A DNA stretch of 64,000 bases from Qipengyuania vesicularis (lineage in GTDB: Bacteria; Pseudomonadota; Alphaproteobacteria; Sphingomonadales; Sphingomonadaceae), in NCBI RefSeq assembly GCF_019711415.1, contig NZ_JAIGNJ010000001.1, positions 1,047,001 through 1,111,000 on the forward strand, given 5' to 3'. The notes under the pieces were generated by a model. That model saw nothing but the letters and a program-made list of their open reading frames with translations. It did not search any database and had not been told where the DNA came from. Positions 36,636-47,511 of this stretch are shown one piece after another (the stretch's first letter is position 1; each line of letters opens with the position of its first letter). A program made the position numbers and the translations under genes.

Positions 36636-37319
36636 CTAGTTCTCGATCGGAGCGCTGAGGTCGTCGAGAGTGACTTCGGCTTCGCCCGCCGGGGCTGCTG
36701 CGGGCATCGGTGCCGGAACGGGCTTGTTCTGCGAGGCGATCGAAGCCTGCAAGATGCGTGTGGGGTTAGCCGGCGGCTCGCCACGATTGATTGCATCGAC
36801 GGCGGCCATGTTCGAAATCACGCGGCCAAAGTTGGTGTACTTCTTGTCGAGGCTGAAGCGTGGGTAGAAAACGATGAAGAACTGGCTGTTGGCGCTGTCT
36901 TCGCTCGCCGCGCGAGCCATCGACAACGTACCGCGGATGTGCGGCATCGGGTTGAATTCTTCCTTGAGATCCGGAAGCTCGCTGCCGCCCTGACCCGTAC
37001 CAGTCGGGTCGCCCGTCTGCGCCATGAAGCCATCGATGACGCGGTGGAAGATGATCCCGTCGTAAAAGCCCTGGCTGGCCAGCGTCTTGATCCGCTCGAC
37101 ATGCGCAGGAGCCCAGCTCGGCATCAGCCGAACTGCAACCCGCTCGCCATTGGAGAGATCGAGCAACAGGATGTTGTCGCGGTCTTCGGCAAGGTCGTAG
37201 CTGATTGGCTGGTAGACCCTGTTATCCTGCGGCGCGGCTTCGGCTTCCTGGGCCGTGGCAGCAAGCGGTGCGATCGCCGTAAGCGCGGCGGCAGCAAGGG
37301 CAAGCGAAGACTTGAACAT
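36636..37319 (-). CDS. Exported cyclophilin-type peptidylprolyl isomerase
   Basis: A 227-residue protein. The signal peptide ends PLAATAQ (about residue 24). The cyclophilin core has the catalytic [20 protein letters not shown] near residues 95-114 and a later [15 protein letters not shown] Pro/Ala-rich tail follows. It assists folding of periplasmic or outer-membrane proteins. The start at 37319 is set by the signal peptide. It is part of a coaD-cyclophilin-queA order. Confidence 0.93.
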   Translation of the reverse strand: MFKSSLALAAAALTAIAPLAATAQEAEAAPQDNRVYQPISYDLAEDRDNILLLDLSNGERVAVRLMPSWAPAHVERIKTLASQGFYDGIIFHRVIDGFMAQTGDPTGTGQGGSELPDLKEEFNPMPHIRGTLSMARAASEDSANSQFFIVFYPRFSLDKKYTNFGRVISNMAAVDAINRGEPPANPTRILQASIASQNKPVPAPMPAAAPAGEAEVTLDDLSAPIEN

Positions 37320-37403
37320 CAAAATTTCCGTCGAATTATCCCGTATGGTCCACGCCCTAGCGGCGCGGCGCTGTCGGTTCAATGAATGGTTTGGCGAAGG
37401 CGG

Positions 37404-37916
37404 TCAGTAATCCCCGAGCCGGCCCTTTTCCTCCACGCGCGCAATCACATCCTCACACACATCCTTGCTCACGAAGGGGGTGATATCGCCGCCGAACAGG
37501 GCGATCTCCTTGACCAGCTTCGATGCGATCGGCTGCAATGAGACATCGGCCATGAGGAACACGGTTTCGATATCGTCGTCCAGTTGCTGGTTCATGCCGG
37601 CCATCTGGTACTCGTATTCGAAGTCGGCGACTGCGCGTAGCCCTCGGATCAGGACCGAGCCCCCCATCTTCTGCGCGAATTTCACCAGCAAAGCGTTGAA
37701 CCCCTCGACCACGACATTGTCGAGACCCAGGTTGGCAATCTCGCGTTCGACCATGCGGAAGCGCTCTTCGGTCGAGAACATGGGATTTTTCGAAGGGTTG
37801 GTCGTCACCCCGATAATCAGCTTGTCGACCAACTTGCTCCCGCGCCGGATGATGTCGGCATGGCCGAGCGTGATGGGATCGAAGGTTCCGGGGTAAATGC
37901 CTATGCGTTGGGTCAT
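37404..37916 (-). CDS. coaD: Phosphopantetheine adenylyltransferase
   Basis: A 170-residue enzyme of coenzyme A synthesis. The nucleotidyltransferase motif is GTFDPITLGHADII near residues 7-20. RGLRAVADFEYEYQM and the C-terminal SKDVCEDVI complete the family signature. Two starts are possible: ATG at 37916, and GTG at 37928, which shares one base with the upstream stop (TAGTG). Confidence 0.96.
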   Translation of the reverse strand: MTQRIGIYPGTFDPITLGHADIIRRGSKLVDKLIIGVTTNPSKNPMFSTEERFRMVEREIANLGLDNVVVEGFNALLVKFAQKMGGSVLIRGLRAVADFEYEYQMAGMNQQLDDDIETVFLMADVSLQPIASKLVKEIALFGGDITPFVSKDVCEDVIARVEEKGRLGDY

Positions 37917-37927
37917 TCCTCTGTCCA

Positions 37928-38293
37928 CTATTCCTTGATCCAGACGATCCTCGAGACAGCGCCATCCTTGATGTATATTGCGACGAAATCCGGTTGGCGA
38001 TGGGGCTTGCAGGTGTGCTCATGAATTCCTGGAAAGCAAGAATACTCTGCTGATCGGTCCAAATCTTGAAACCAACGCGACATGCATTCTTTCGAGCCAG
38101 TGAATCTCCAGTCGTAGCCTTTACCTTCTACACCTCCCCCAGGAATTCTCGCTACCGGTCGAATGCCTTCTACGTCGCAAGAAGGCAAATCGGCCAATTC
38201 AAAGAGCAGGTTTCGCAATCGCTCATCGTTCTGCTGATTGTTGCACGCGGCGGATAGTGCAACCATGGCAATAAGGCAGATGATGCGGATCAA
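37928..38293 (-). CDS. Small lipoprotein, unknown function
   Basis: A 121-residue protein. A short signal ends in the lipobox LSAAC (Cys17). The mature part has four further Cys (in LPSCDVEG, SKECMSRW, YSCFPG and EHTCKPH), which may form disulfides. Base composition is clearly more AT-rich and codon use less GC-biased than in coaD and ispA on either side, suggesting recent acquisition. The start overlaps the ispA stop by 4 bp and the stop touches the coaD start. No family recognised. Confidence 0.7.
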   Translation of the reverse strand: MIRIICLIAMVALSAACNNQQNDERLRNLLFELADLPSCDVEGIRPVARIPGGGVEGKGYDWRFTGSKECMSRWFQDLDRSAEYSCFPGIHEHTCKPHRQPDFVAIYIKDGAVSRIVWIKE

Positions 38294-39198
38294 TGATCCC
38301 TCTTAACCACGAAATGTGCGAGTTCGACCAGCACGCGCGCGTCCTCGCCATAGCCTGCCAGATGGTCGCCTGCCTGGTCGACCAGCATCTCGGCCTGCGC
38401 CCGCGCCTTGTCGCGGCCCATCAGCGTGACGAATGTCTGCTTGCCCTGCCCCTCGTCCTTGCGCAGCGCCTTGCCAGCCTTCGCCTCGTCGCCTTCCACG
38501 TCGAGCAAATCATCGGCGATCTGGAAGGCGAGCCCAATGTCGCGCGAATAGGCGCGCAGGTGCGCGCGACCTTCGGGCGGAAGCTTGCCGAGGATAGCCC
38601 CCATCTCGACACTGGCGGCCAGTAGCGCGCCGGTCTTCAATTGCTGGAGACGAGTAACCTGCCGGATGTCATATTCCTGCTCGTCCGAGACGATATCCAT
38701 CATCTGGCCACCCGCCATGCCTTCGTGCCCGCTTGCCTTGGCCAAGGTCGCGACCAGTTCCGAGCGCACGAAGGGATCGGTGCTTGTGCCCGGCATGGTC
38801 AGGATGTCGAAGGCGAGTGCATGGAGGCAATCGCCCGCCAGCACCGCCGTCGCTTCGTCGAATGCCCGGTGGAGCGTGGGCTTGCCGTGCCGCAAGTCGT
38901 CGTCGTCCATGCAAGGCAAGTCGTCGTGGATCAGCGAATAGGCATGGATCGCCTCGACCGCGCAGCCCGCGGCAACCGCGGCGTCACGGTCGACCCCGAA
39001 CAGTTTGGCCGTGGCGCAAACCAGCAGCGGGCGCACGCGCTTGCCACCGCCGATTGCGGCGTAACGCATCGCCTCGACCAAACGGGCACGCGTATCCTGC
39101 GGTACGGGAAGATAAGCATCGAATGCGGCATCGACGTCCTGTTGTACCTGATCGAAAGCCTCGGCCAGTACATCGGGCATGGCGGTGGTCACGCTCAC
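38290..39198 (-). CDS. ispA: Polyprenyl synthetase (farnesyl/geranyl diphosphate synthase type)
   Basis: A 302-residue all-helical prenyltransferase. The first Asp-rich motif is DDLPCMDDDDLR near residues 92-103, the second is ADDLLDVEGD, and GGKRVRPLL binds substrate. The spacing DDx4D with the insertion is of the bacterial short-chain (C15) type. It follows xseB by 3 bp, a common pairing. dxs, often next in this cluster, is absent here. Confidence 0.93.
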   Translation of the reverse strand: MSVTTAMPDVLAEAFDQVQQDVDAAFDAYLPVPQDTRARLVEAMRYAAIGGGKRVRPLLVCATAKLFGVDRDAAVAAGCAVEAIHAYSLIHDDLPCMDDDDLRHGKPTLHRAFDEATAVLAGDCLHALAFDILTMPGTSTDPFVRSELVATLAKASGHEGMAGGQMMDIVSDEQEYDIRQVTRLQQLKTGALLAASVEMGAILGKLPPEGRAHLRAYSRDIGLAFQIADDLLDVEGDEAKAGKALRKDEGQGKQTFVTLMGRDKARAQAEMLVDQAGDHLAGYGEDARVLVELAHFVVKRDH

Positions 39199-39201
39199 GC
39201 C

Positions 39202-39456
39202 TCAGCTGTCCGCATCGAACGGGACCGTGCCGGTCGGCTTGCCATCGCTATCCGCGACGATCTTGTCGATCTTGGCCTGCGCCGCATCGAGCCGCGCCTG
39301 GCAGGCCTTGCGCAACTCCTCGCCGCGTTCGTAGAGCGCAATACTCTCATCGAGCGGAACTTCGCCGCTCTCCAGCCTGCGCACAGTCACTTCCAGCGCG
39401 CGCAAAGCCTCTTCGAAGCTCATCTCGCCGATTGGTTTTTCTTGACCCTCTGTCAT
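39202..39456 (-). CDS. xseB: Exodeoxyribonuclease VII small subunit
   Basis: An 84-residue protein with the family core MSFEEALRALEVTVRRLESG and ALYERGEELRKAC (about 10-60), a helical hairpin that binds XseA. The start MTEGQEKPIG at 39456 is preferred over a longer frame with a non-conserved N-terminus. It is divergent from the DUF2177 gene by 64 bp. Confidence 0.92.
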   Translation of the reverse strand: MTEGQEKPIGEMSFEEALRALEVTVRRLESGEVPLDESIALYERGEELRKACQARLDAAQAKIDKIVADSDGKPTGTVPFDADS

Positions 39457-39520
39457 GGCCGCGGAGCATTGACGGGGCGCGGGCGCGCGGTCAAGAAGGC
39501 GCAAAACAGGGGGAGCGGAT

Positions 39521-39916
39521 ATGACGTGGATTATCGCATTCGTCGCGGCGGCGATCGCCTTCGGAATTCTCGATGCGATCTGGCTCGGCTGGGCGGGAGA
39601 GAACTTCTACCGGCCACGGCTCGGGGACATGTTGGCCGACAGTTTCCGGATGGGTCCGGCACTCGTCTTCTATGCCCTCTACGTTGCGGCCATCGTCTGG
39701 TTCGCAGTGCGTCCCGGCCTCGCCGGCGGCGTGGGAGCGGCGGCCCTCAACGGGGCATTGCTCGGCGCAATTTGCTACGCCACCTACGATCTGACCAACC
39801 AGGCCACACTCAAGCAGTGGTCCACCACCATCACGATCGTCGACATATGCTGGGGTGCCTTCGCCACCGCTATCGCGGCGAGCGTTGCAACCTTCGTGGT
39901 CAGTAAGTTCGCCTGA
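39521..39916 (+). CDS. DUF2177 membrane protein
   Basis: A 131-residue protein with four helices. Conserved family marks are LDAIWLGWAGENFYRPRLG near residue 18 and YATYDLTNQATLKQWS in the third region. Function unknown. It lies 13 bp before the next membrane protein gene and is probably co-transcribed with it. Confidence 0.85.
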   Translation: MTWIIAFVAAAIAFGILDAIWLGWAGENFYRPRLGDMLADSFRMGPALVFYALYVAAIVWFAVRPGLAGGVGAAALNGALLGAICYATYDLTNQATLKQWSTTITIVDICWGAFATAIAASVATFVVSKFA

Positions 39917-39929
39917 GGGGTAGGCCGCA

Positions 39930-40610
39930 ATGTTCATAGGTCACTTCGCGCCGGCCCTCGCCGCACGTGCCGTCACCAGCGAAGCACCCAAACTCGGCAC
40001 GCTCTTCATCGCCGCCCAGCTCGTCGACTGGGCATTCTTCCTGTTTGTCCTCGGCGGGATCGAGCATCTCCGCATCGAGCCCGGCATCACCGCGATGAAC
40101 TCGCTCGACCTGTATAATATGCCGATTACCCATAGCTTGCTTGGGTCAGTTTCCTGGTCGCTCGGCTTCGCGCTCGTGATCTGGATCATCTCTCGCAATT
40201 CGGTGGCCGCCACCTGGGGCGGGATCGTGGTGATGTCGCACTGGGTGCTCGACTGGATCACACACCGGCCCGATCTCACGATTGCGGGAGGCGGCGAACG
40301 CTACGGCCTTGGCCTATGGAACTACCCGGCTGCTGCGATCACTCTCGAACTGGCGCTCATTGGCGGTGCATTCTGGTGGTATCTCCGCCGCACCAAGGGG
40401 CCGATCGTGCCGCCCCTGATCCTCCTCGGCATCATGCTGCTCTTCCAGGCGATCGACTGGTTCGGGCCCGGTCCGCAGGAAGCCGATGCCATGATGGTGG
40501 GTATGGCCTTGCTTTCCTACGCCATCATGACCGCGCTTGCCTTCTGGGCAGGCTCGACGAGATGGCACAAGAGCGAGGTTGGGCTCGGCGTAGGCAAGGC
40601 GACATTCTGA
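39930..40610 (+). CDS. Membrane protein with YdjM/DUF457-like His/Asp motifs
   Basis: A 226-residue protein with about six helices. Polar residues inside or next to helices (GHFAP, QLVDWAF, ITHSLLGS, SHWVLDWITH) match the His/Asp pattern of predicted membrane-bound metal-dependent hydrolases related to YdjM. The family assignment is by motif only. It follows the DUF2177 gene and precedes the halogenase by 72 bp. Confidence 0.6.
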   Translation: MFIGHFAPALAARAVTSEAPKLGTLFIAAQLVDWAFFLFVLGGIEHLRIEPGITAMNSLDLYNMPITHSLLGSVSWSLGFALVIWIISRNSVAATWGGIVVMSHWVLDWITHRPDLTIAGGGERYGLGLWNYPAAAITLELALIGGAFWWYLRRTKGPIVPPLILLGIMLLFQAIDWFGPGPQEADAMMVGMALLSYAIMTALAFWAGSTRWHKSEVGLGVGKATF

Positions 40611-40682
40611 CCCTCCCAGGTGTTGCACCCACCCGAAGCGAACCCTAATGGCTGAATTCGTGCCTCAGCCTTTCCCTCCAGC

Positions 40683-42233
40683 ATGTCCGGCGTCATGAGC
40701 GAACCCCTTACCCAGCGTATCGTCATTCTCGGCGGCGGAACCTCCGGCTGGTTATGCGCAGCCTACATGGCCAACAATCTCGGTCGCCACGATCAGGGTG
40801 GGCCGCACATTACCCTGGTCGAATCCTCCGACATCCCCACCATCGGCGTCGGTGAGGCAACCATTCCTCCGATCAAGAGCGCGATCGCCGGGACGGGCCT
40901 TGGCGAACGCGAGTTCCTGAAGGCGGCCAATGCCAGTTTCAAACTGGCGATCCGCTTCGATGGCTGGATGAAGGCGCCGGCCGACTCGCCCCATTCCTTC
41001 TACCATGCCTTCGGCCCGCATGGACGCATGGGCAAGGAGCCGCTGGCACCCTATTGGGCCATGCTACCCAAGGATGAGCGCCCGAGTTTCGTCGATTGGT
41101 CGATGAACAATGCGGCAGTGATCCATGTCCTGAAGGGTGCCAAGCGCCCAGGGGACAAGGATTTCACCGGTCCGATCGATTATGCCTATCACTTCGATGC
41201 AGGGCTGCTTGCCCAATTGCTGAAGGAACGGGCCAAATCTCTCGGTGTCGATCATGTCGTGGACACGGTGCAGTCGGTGCGGCGGGACGGCGAGACGATC
41301 CTTTCGATCACGACCGACGGCGGCCAGGTCCTGGAAGGGGACCTCTTCGTCGACTGTTCGGGTTTCCACGCGAGACTGATCGAGAAGGAACTGGAGGAGC
41401 CCTTCCGCGATCTGAACGACGTCCTGTTTTGCGATCGCGCAATCGCCTGTCCGGTCAAATACGGCGACCCCGATGCCCCGATCCTGCCTTATACGAAGTC
41501 GACCGCGCGGCGAAACGGATGGATCTGGGACGTGCCGCTGCAGGATCGGCGCGGGACCGGGATTGTATTCTCGAGCCGCCATACCGACGCGGAAGAAGCG
41601 CGCGCCGACCTGCTCGAATATCTCGGCGAGGCCGCCGAGGGCGCAACACCGCGCGAACTGAAATTCCGGGTCGGCTATCGCGATCGGTCCTGGCGAGGCA
41701 ATTGCGTCGCAATCGGCCTGTCGGGCGGTTTCATCGAGCCGCTCGAATCGACCGGCATCTACATCACCGATATCGCCATCCGATGGCTGACCGATTTCTG
41801 CCTGCCCAAGGGGCAATATGCAGCAGCGGCCGAAGCCTTCAACGCCCGCATTCGCGGCTGCTACGAAGACGTGATCGACTTCGTGAAACTTCATTATGTA
41901 CTCAGCGATCGCGACGACAGCGATTTCTGGATCGAGAATCGCGATCCGGCCTCGATCCCCGAAAGCCTGCAGCAGAAGCTCGACATGTGGTCGCTGCGTA
42001 TGCCGAGCGAGTACGAATTCGGCCATTTGCCCGCCGTCTTCAGCTACAGCAATTATGTGCAGGTCATGCTCGGCATGGGCTTCCATCCACCCGCTGAATT
42101 GCTGGCCGGTCGATTCTCACGGACAGAGGAAGCGGCAAGAGTGTCCGCGGAGATACAGAAAGTCGCTAAAAGCGGGGTATCCGTGCTTCCGGGGCACAGA
42201 GAATTGCTGGAGCAGTTGACCGCCAAAGCCTGA
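40683..42233 (+). CDS. Flavin-dependent tryptophan-halogenase-family protein
   Basis: A 516-residue protein. The FAD-binding GGGTSGW lies near residue 17, [10 protein letters not shown] follows, and the halogenase motif WIWDVP (WxWxxP) sits near residue 281. PLESTGIY supplies the conserved Glu near the tunnel, and a candidate catalytic Lys is in ASFKLAIRF. Family members use FADH2, O2 and halide; many sphingomonad and Caulobacter members are orphan homologues with unknown substrates. No flavin reductase or biosynthetic gene is adjacent. The ATG at 40683 is the longest start; 40695 is possible. Confidence 0.88.
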   Translation: MSGVMSEPLTQRIVILGGGTSGWLCAAYMANNLGRHDQGGPHITLVESSDIPTIGVGEATIPPIKSAIAGTGLGEREFLKAANASFKLAIRFDGWMKAPADSPHSFYHAFGPHGRMGKEPLAPYWAMLPKDERPSFVDWSMNNAAVIHVLKGAKRPGDKDFTGPIDYAYHFDAGLLAQLLKERAKSLGVDHVVDTVQSVRRDGETILSITTDGGQVLEGDLFVDCSGFHARLIEKELEEPFRDLNDVLFCDRAIACPVKYGDPDAPILPYTKSTARRNGWIWDVPLQDRRGTGIVFSSRHTDAEEARADLLEYLGEAAEGATPRELKFRVGYRDRSWRGNCVAIGLSGGFIEPLESTGIYITDIAIRWLTDFCLPKGQYAAAAEAFNARIRGCYEDVIDFVKLHYVLSDRDDSDFWIENRDPASIPESLQQKLDMWSLRMPSEYEFGHLPAVFSYSNYVQVMLGMGFHPPAELLAGRFSRTEEAARVSAEIQKVAKSGVSVLPGHRELLEQLTAKA

Positions 42234-42250
42234 TGCGTATGGGCATCTGC

Positions 42251-44485
<2,235 letters not shown>

Positions 44486-44495
44486 GGCACCGCAA

Positions 44496-44825
44496 TTGGC
44501 GCTGCTCCAATTCACGCTCCATTACGGCGGGCACTGGCTCGCCCCGCTTCTCTTCGCGCGCCTGACGCAAGGCGTGCACTGGCTGCGTTTCGGTGCCGTC
44601 ATGATCACGGCCAACCTCATCGACCTAGACCACCTGCTGGCCGACCCGATGTTCGATCCCAATCGCTGCAGCATAGGCTTCCACCCGCTGCACGGCTGGG
44701 TAGCCGGCTTCGCGTACCTAGCCATGCTTGCCATCCCGCGCTGGTGGGTTCGCGCTTTTGGTCTTGGCGCGCTATGGCACCTCGCAGTCGATTGGGGCGA
44801 TTGCGTGATGCAGGGATGGAGCTGA
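44496..44825 (+). CDS. DUF6122-like small membrane protein
   Basis: A 109-residue protein with three or four helices. HYGGHWLAPLLFA opens the chain. IDLDHLLADPMFDPNRC and GFHPLHGW in the middle, and LWHLAVDWGDC at the end, give a His/Asp pattern like membrane metal-dependent hydrolases. A TTG start at 44496 with GAGG upstream gives the full N-terminus. It sits 10 bp after purL and 4 bp before the DUF3052 gene. Function unknown. Confidence 0.72.
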   Translation: MALLQFTLHYGGHWLAPLLFARLTQGVHWLRFGAVMITANLIDLDHLLADPMFDPNRCSIGFHPLHGWVAGFAYLAMLAIPRWWVRAFGLGALWHLAVDWGDCVMQGWS

Positions 44826-44829
44826 TACG

Positions 44830-45237
44830 ATGACCGCTGGCTATTCCGGAACCCCGCTCGCCAAGAAGCTCAACCTTCGCGACGGGCAGCGTGTCTGGTT
44901 CCACGCCATGCCCGAAACCGTGATCGACGAGATAGACGAATATGCGCTCGAGCTGATTTTCGTCGCCGATCCGGCAGAGGGTGTCGATGCCGCGCATATC
45001 TTCGTGACCGAGACCACCGACCTCGAAACGCGCCTCGCGAGGCTGAAAGATCAGATCGCAAAGGATGGCCAGATCTGGGTCAGCTGGCCCAAGAAGGGAA
45101 GCGGTTTCGAGACGGCACTCGACCAGGCAGAGGTGCAGCGCATCGGTCTCGCCTGCGGTCTGGTGGACACCAAGAAATGCGCGGTCGACGAAATCTGGTC
45201 CGGCCTCAAGTTCGTCATTCCCAAGGCTGACAGGTAA
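44830..45237 (+). CDS. DUF3052-like cytoplasmic protein
   Basis: A 135-residue protein starting TAGYSGTPLAKKLNLRDGQR. The middle contains VTETTDLETRLARLKDQI, and a conserved ending carries DGQIWVSWPKK, VDTKKCAVDEIWSGLKFV. These match DUF3052 proteins of unknown function. It follows the DUF6122-like gene by 4 bp. Confidence 0.78.
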   Translation: MTAGYSGTPLAKKLNLRDGQRVWFHAMPETVIDEIDEYALELIFVADPAEGVDAAHIFVTETTDLETRLARLKDQIAKDGQIWVSWPKKGSGFETALDQAEVQRIGLACGLVDTKKCAVDEIWSGLKFVIPKADR

Positions 45238-45313
45238 CCTTTCCGGGGCATCGCGCGAACCAGCTTCGCGCCTCGCCCTTTCAAAAGCGGGCATTCCTAG
45301 ACATAGGGTAGAC

Positions 45314-46000
45314 ATGAAAGACCACGATTCCGTCCCATACTCGCTTCCGGAAATGACCGATGCCGAGCGTATCGAGCGCGCAACCGCCATGCGCAACAAG
45401 CTCGCCAGCCGCAGGACCTGCCGCTATTTCACCGATGAGCCGGTCCCTCGCGAGATTATCGAGCAGGCGATCCTGACGGCCGGCGGCGCTCCGAATGGGG
45501 CTAATCACCAGCCGTGGCACTTCGCCGTGGTGTCGTCACCCGAGAAGAAGAAAGCGATCCGCGAAGCCGCTGAAGCGGAGGAACGGCGCTTCTACGGTGT
45601 CGAAGGTGGCACCGCCAAGGCAGGCCAGGAATGGCTCGAGGCCCTCGCCCCGATCGGGACCGATGCTGACAAGTCTTTCCTCGAAACGGCCCCTTACCTC
45701 ATCGTCGTATTCGCGCAGCGTAAAGGCGGGATCGAGGAAGATGCGAGCAAGCAGAATTACTATGTCAGCGAAAGCGTCGGCATTGCCGTGGGCATGATGC
45801 TGACGACATTGCACGAGGCGGGCCTCGCCACGCTGACCCACACGCCTTCGCCCATGGGGTTTCTGCGCGACCTGTGCGAAAGACCCGATTGGGAAAAGCC
45901 ACTGATGGTGGTGGTTGTCGGTCACGCGGCTGCAGACGCGACCGTACCCACACATGCGTTGAAGAAGAAGCCACTCGAGAAGATCACCACCTGGCTCTAA
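45314..46000 (+). CDS. Nitroreductase-family FMN oxidoreductase
   Basis: A 228-residue protein. The FMN-binding SRRTCRYFTDEPVPREII is near residue 30, APNGANHQPWHFAVVS follows, and ESVGIAVGMMLTTLHEAGLA gives the dimer/flavin helix. It resembles iodotyrosine-deiodinase/BluB-like members rather than NfsA, but the substrate is open. The ATG at 45314 follows AGGGTAG. It is 76 bp after the DUF3052 gene. Confidence 0.88.
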   Translation: MKDHDSVPYSLPEMTDAERIERATAMRNKLASRRTCRYFTDEPVPREIIEQAILTAGGAPNGANHQPWHFAVVSSPEKKKAIREAAEAEERRFYGVEGGTAKAGQEWLEALAPIGTDADKSFLETAPYLIVVFAQRKGGIEEDASKQNYYVSESVGIAVGMMLTTLHEAGLATLTHTPSPMGFLRDLCERPDWEKPLMVVVVGHAAADATVPTHALKKKPLEKITTWL

Positions 46001-46026
46001 CATAGCAGTCCAGCGGGGGGACAACG

Positions 46027-46617
46027 ATGAGCAAGACCGTGCAGCGCTGGCCACTCGCTTTCGCAACCATGCTGGCGCTGGCGGCAGTGGCGGCCGGTTT
46101 TCTCATTGGCGACGACGTGGTCGAGAACTGGCAGCTGGCGGCGCGATGGACCGCTCGCGTCGGTGCCCCCATCTTCCTGTTGACCTACTCTGCCTCGTCG
46201 CTCGTACGGCTGTTTCCATCATCGACAACCAAGGCGTTGCTGCGTGATCGAAGATGGTGGGGGCTCGGCTTTGCCGCATCCCATACGATCCACCTTGGCG
46301 CGCTTGCGACCTATCTGATGATCGGACCGGAAAGCAGGACGCTGGCCTCGCTGATCCCTGGGGCGGTCGCCTACTCCATGATCTACCTCATGGCAGCTAC
46401 CTCGAACGGCTATTCCATGCGCAGGCTGGGTCGCAACTGGAAGCGACTGCACAGCTTCGGGATCCATTACATCTGGCTGATCTACATGGCGGCCTATGCC
46501 GGACGTATCCTGCAACCGGAGAAGCAGGTTGAAGGCGTCATAGCGACGACAATATTCCTCGCAGCGCTGGGGTTGAGGATTGCAGCACGCAAGCCGCGCA
46601 GGGTGGCAACGGCTTAG
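46027..46617 (+). CDS. Ferric-reductase-like transmembrane protein
   Basis: A 196-residue protein with five or six helices. Paired histidines (SHTIHLGALATYL in one helix, KRLHSFGIHYIWLIY in another) are placed as heme b ligands, as in ferric-reductase-like domains including MsrQ. No flavin or NAD domain is attached. It follows the nitroreductase by 26 bp and converges on the Coq4 gene with a 4-bp overlap. Confidence 0.75.
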   Translation: MSKTVQRWPLAFATMLALAAVAAGFLIGDDVVENWQLAARWTARVGAPIFLLTYSASSLVRLFPSSTTKALLRDRRWWGLGFAASHTIHLGALATYLMIGPESRTLASLIPGAVAYSMIYLMAATSNGYSMRRLGRNWKRLHSFGIHYIWLIYMAAYAGRILQPEKQVEGVIATTIFLAALGLRIAARKPRRVATA

Positions 46618-47450
46618 GCGGCGATGGATGCCTCGGCCTTCTTGCGCGGTGCGAGCAGGTCGTAGGGATCGTATCCCTCTTCGCGCCATACGCGGTGACA
46701 TTCGCGATACCAGCTGGGATCGGGAATGTTCAATTTCGCACGCGCTTCCTGAAGATCCATTGCCAGCAGTTCACGGATCGACATGCCGACCAGCGGCGGG
46801 CATGCCTTCCCGGTCTTGTGTGCCTGGCGGCAAGCTTTGAAGACGGGGGCTGCGCTCTTGACCGTCTTCTTGATCTGCACCGCGCCGGCATAACCGATCA
46901 GGAGGTGGCCATGGCTAGGGCTCTGGCCATGGGTGAAGAGCAGGACGCACTGTTCGCCCAGGCCGTCGCGTCCGTAGCCGGTGAGCACATGCATCAGATC
47001 GTGCGTATCGCGCTGGCGGAATCCGAACCACTCGACGAGATCGCCATATTTCGGATTGCCGAGCTTCTCAGCCTCTTCGACGAGGCCGGCAGCCGAAAGA
47101 CCTTCGCTCTCCATGAAGTCGCAATAGGAATGCGCCACGCTGCCTTCGGGCAGTTTGCGCAGGGCATCGTGGTCATCGAGGATCGGCGGCAGGAATGGTT
47201 CGTCTGCGCGCAGCTTCTCGCCGTGCTCGCTCAGGGTCAGGGCACGCACGCGCGGCATGAAAGTCTTGCTCGGCAGCGATTCGAAAATCTTGAAGACCTC
47301 TGCCGTGTCTTCCTTGTCCTTCAGCAACTCGCGGAAGTGATGGAAGGCCTTGGGCAGCGAATATTTCGGCTCCGGGCGGCGCGGATCGCGCAGCAGCGTG
47401 CCGTCCTTTGCGGCTTCAACATCGGGGGTAATGGTCGAATGCTGGTTCAT
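46614..47450 (-). CDS. Coq4-family protein
   Basis: A 278-residue protein with the Coq4 metal motif HDLMH-x11-E (THDLMHVLTGYGRDGLGE) in the middle and a C-terminal VWREEGYDPYDLL. Eukaryotic Coq4 acts in coenzyme Q assembly; bacterial homologues are less studied and some belong to carotenoid or terpene contexts. The start at 47450 follows GAGG; a longer frame adds non-conserved residues. A 14-bp dyad lies just upstream at 47464-47477. Confidence 0.85.
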   Translation of the reverse strand: MNQHSTITPDVEAAKDGTLLRDPRRPEPKYSLPKAFHHFRELLKDKEDTAEVFKIFESLPSKTFMPRVRALTLSEHGEKLRADEPFLPPILDDHDALRKLPEGSVAHSYCDFMESEGLSAAGLVEEAEKLGNPKYGDLVEWFGFRQRDTHDLMHVLTGYGRDGLGEQCVLLFTHGQSPSHGHLLIGYAGAVQIKKTVKSAAPVFKACRQAHKTGKACPPLVGMSIRELLAMDLQEARAKLNIPDPSWYRECHRVWREEGYDPYDLLAPRKKAEASIAA

Positions 47451-47463
47451 GCTTGGGCCTCTA

Positions 47464-47477
47464 CTGACAGAAGTGTC
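47464..47477. promoter_or_regulatory. Putative operator dyad upstream of the Coq4 gene
   Basis: TGACA-GAAG-TGTCA, a perfect 5-bp inverted repeat with a 4-nt spacer, 14-27 bp upstream of the Coq4 start. Read on the minus strand it contains TTGACA. Size and position suit a TetR or MarR operator; no regulator gene is adjacent. Confidence 0.4.
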
Positions 47478-47511
47478 AATATCAGGTTTCGGTTCCATTT
47501 CAAAACCGGAT

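Noticed and set aside
40683..42233. A halogenase as the core of a natural-product cluster
   Set aside because: No polyketide, peptide-synthetase, tailoring or resistance genes are nearby; neighbours are purL and small membrane proteins.
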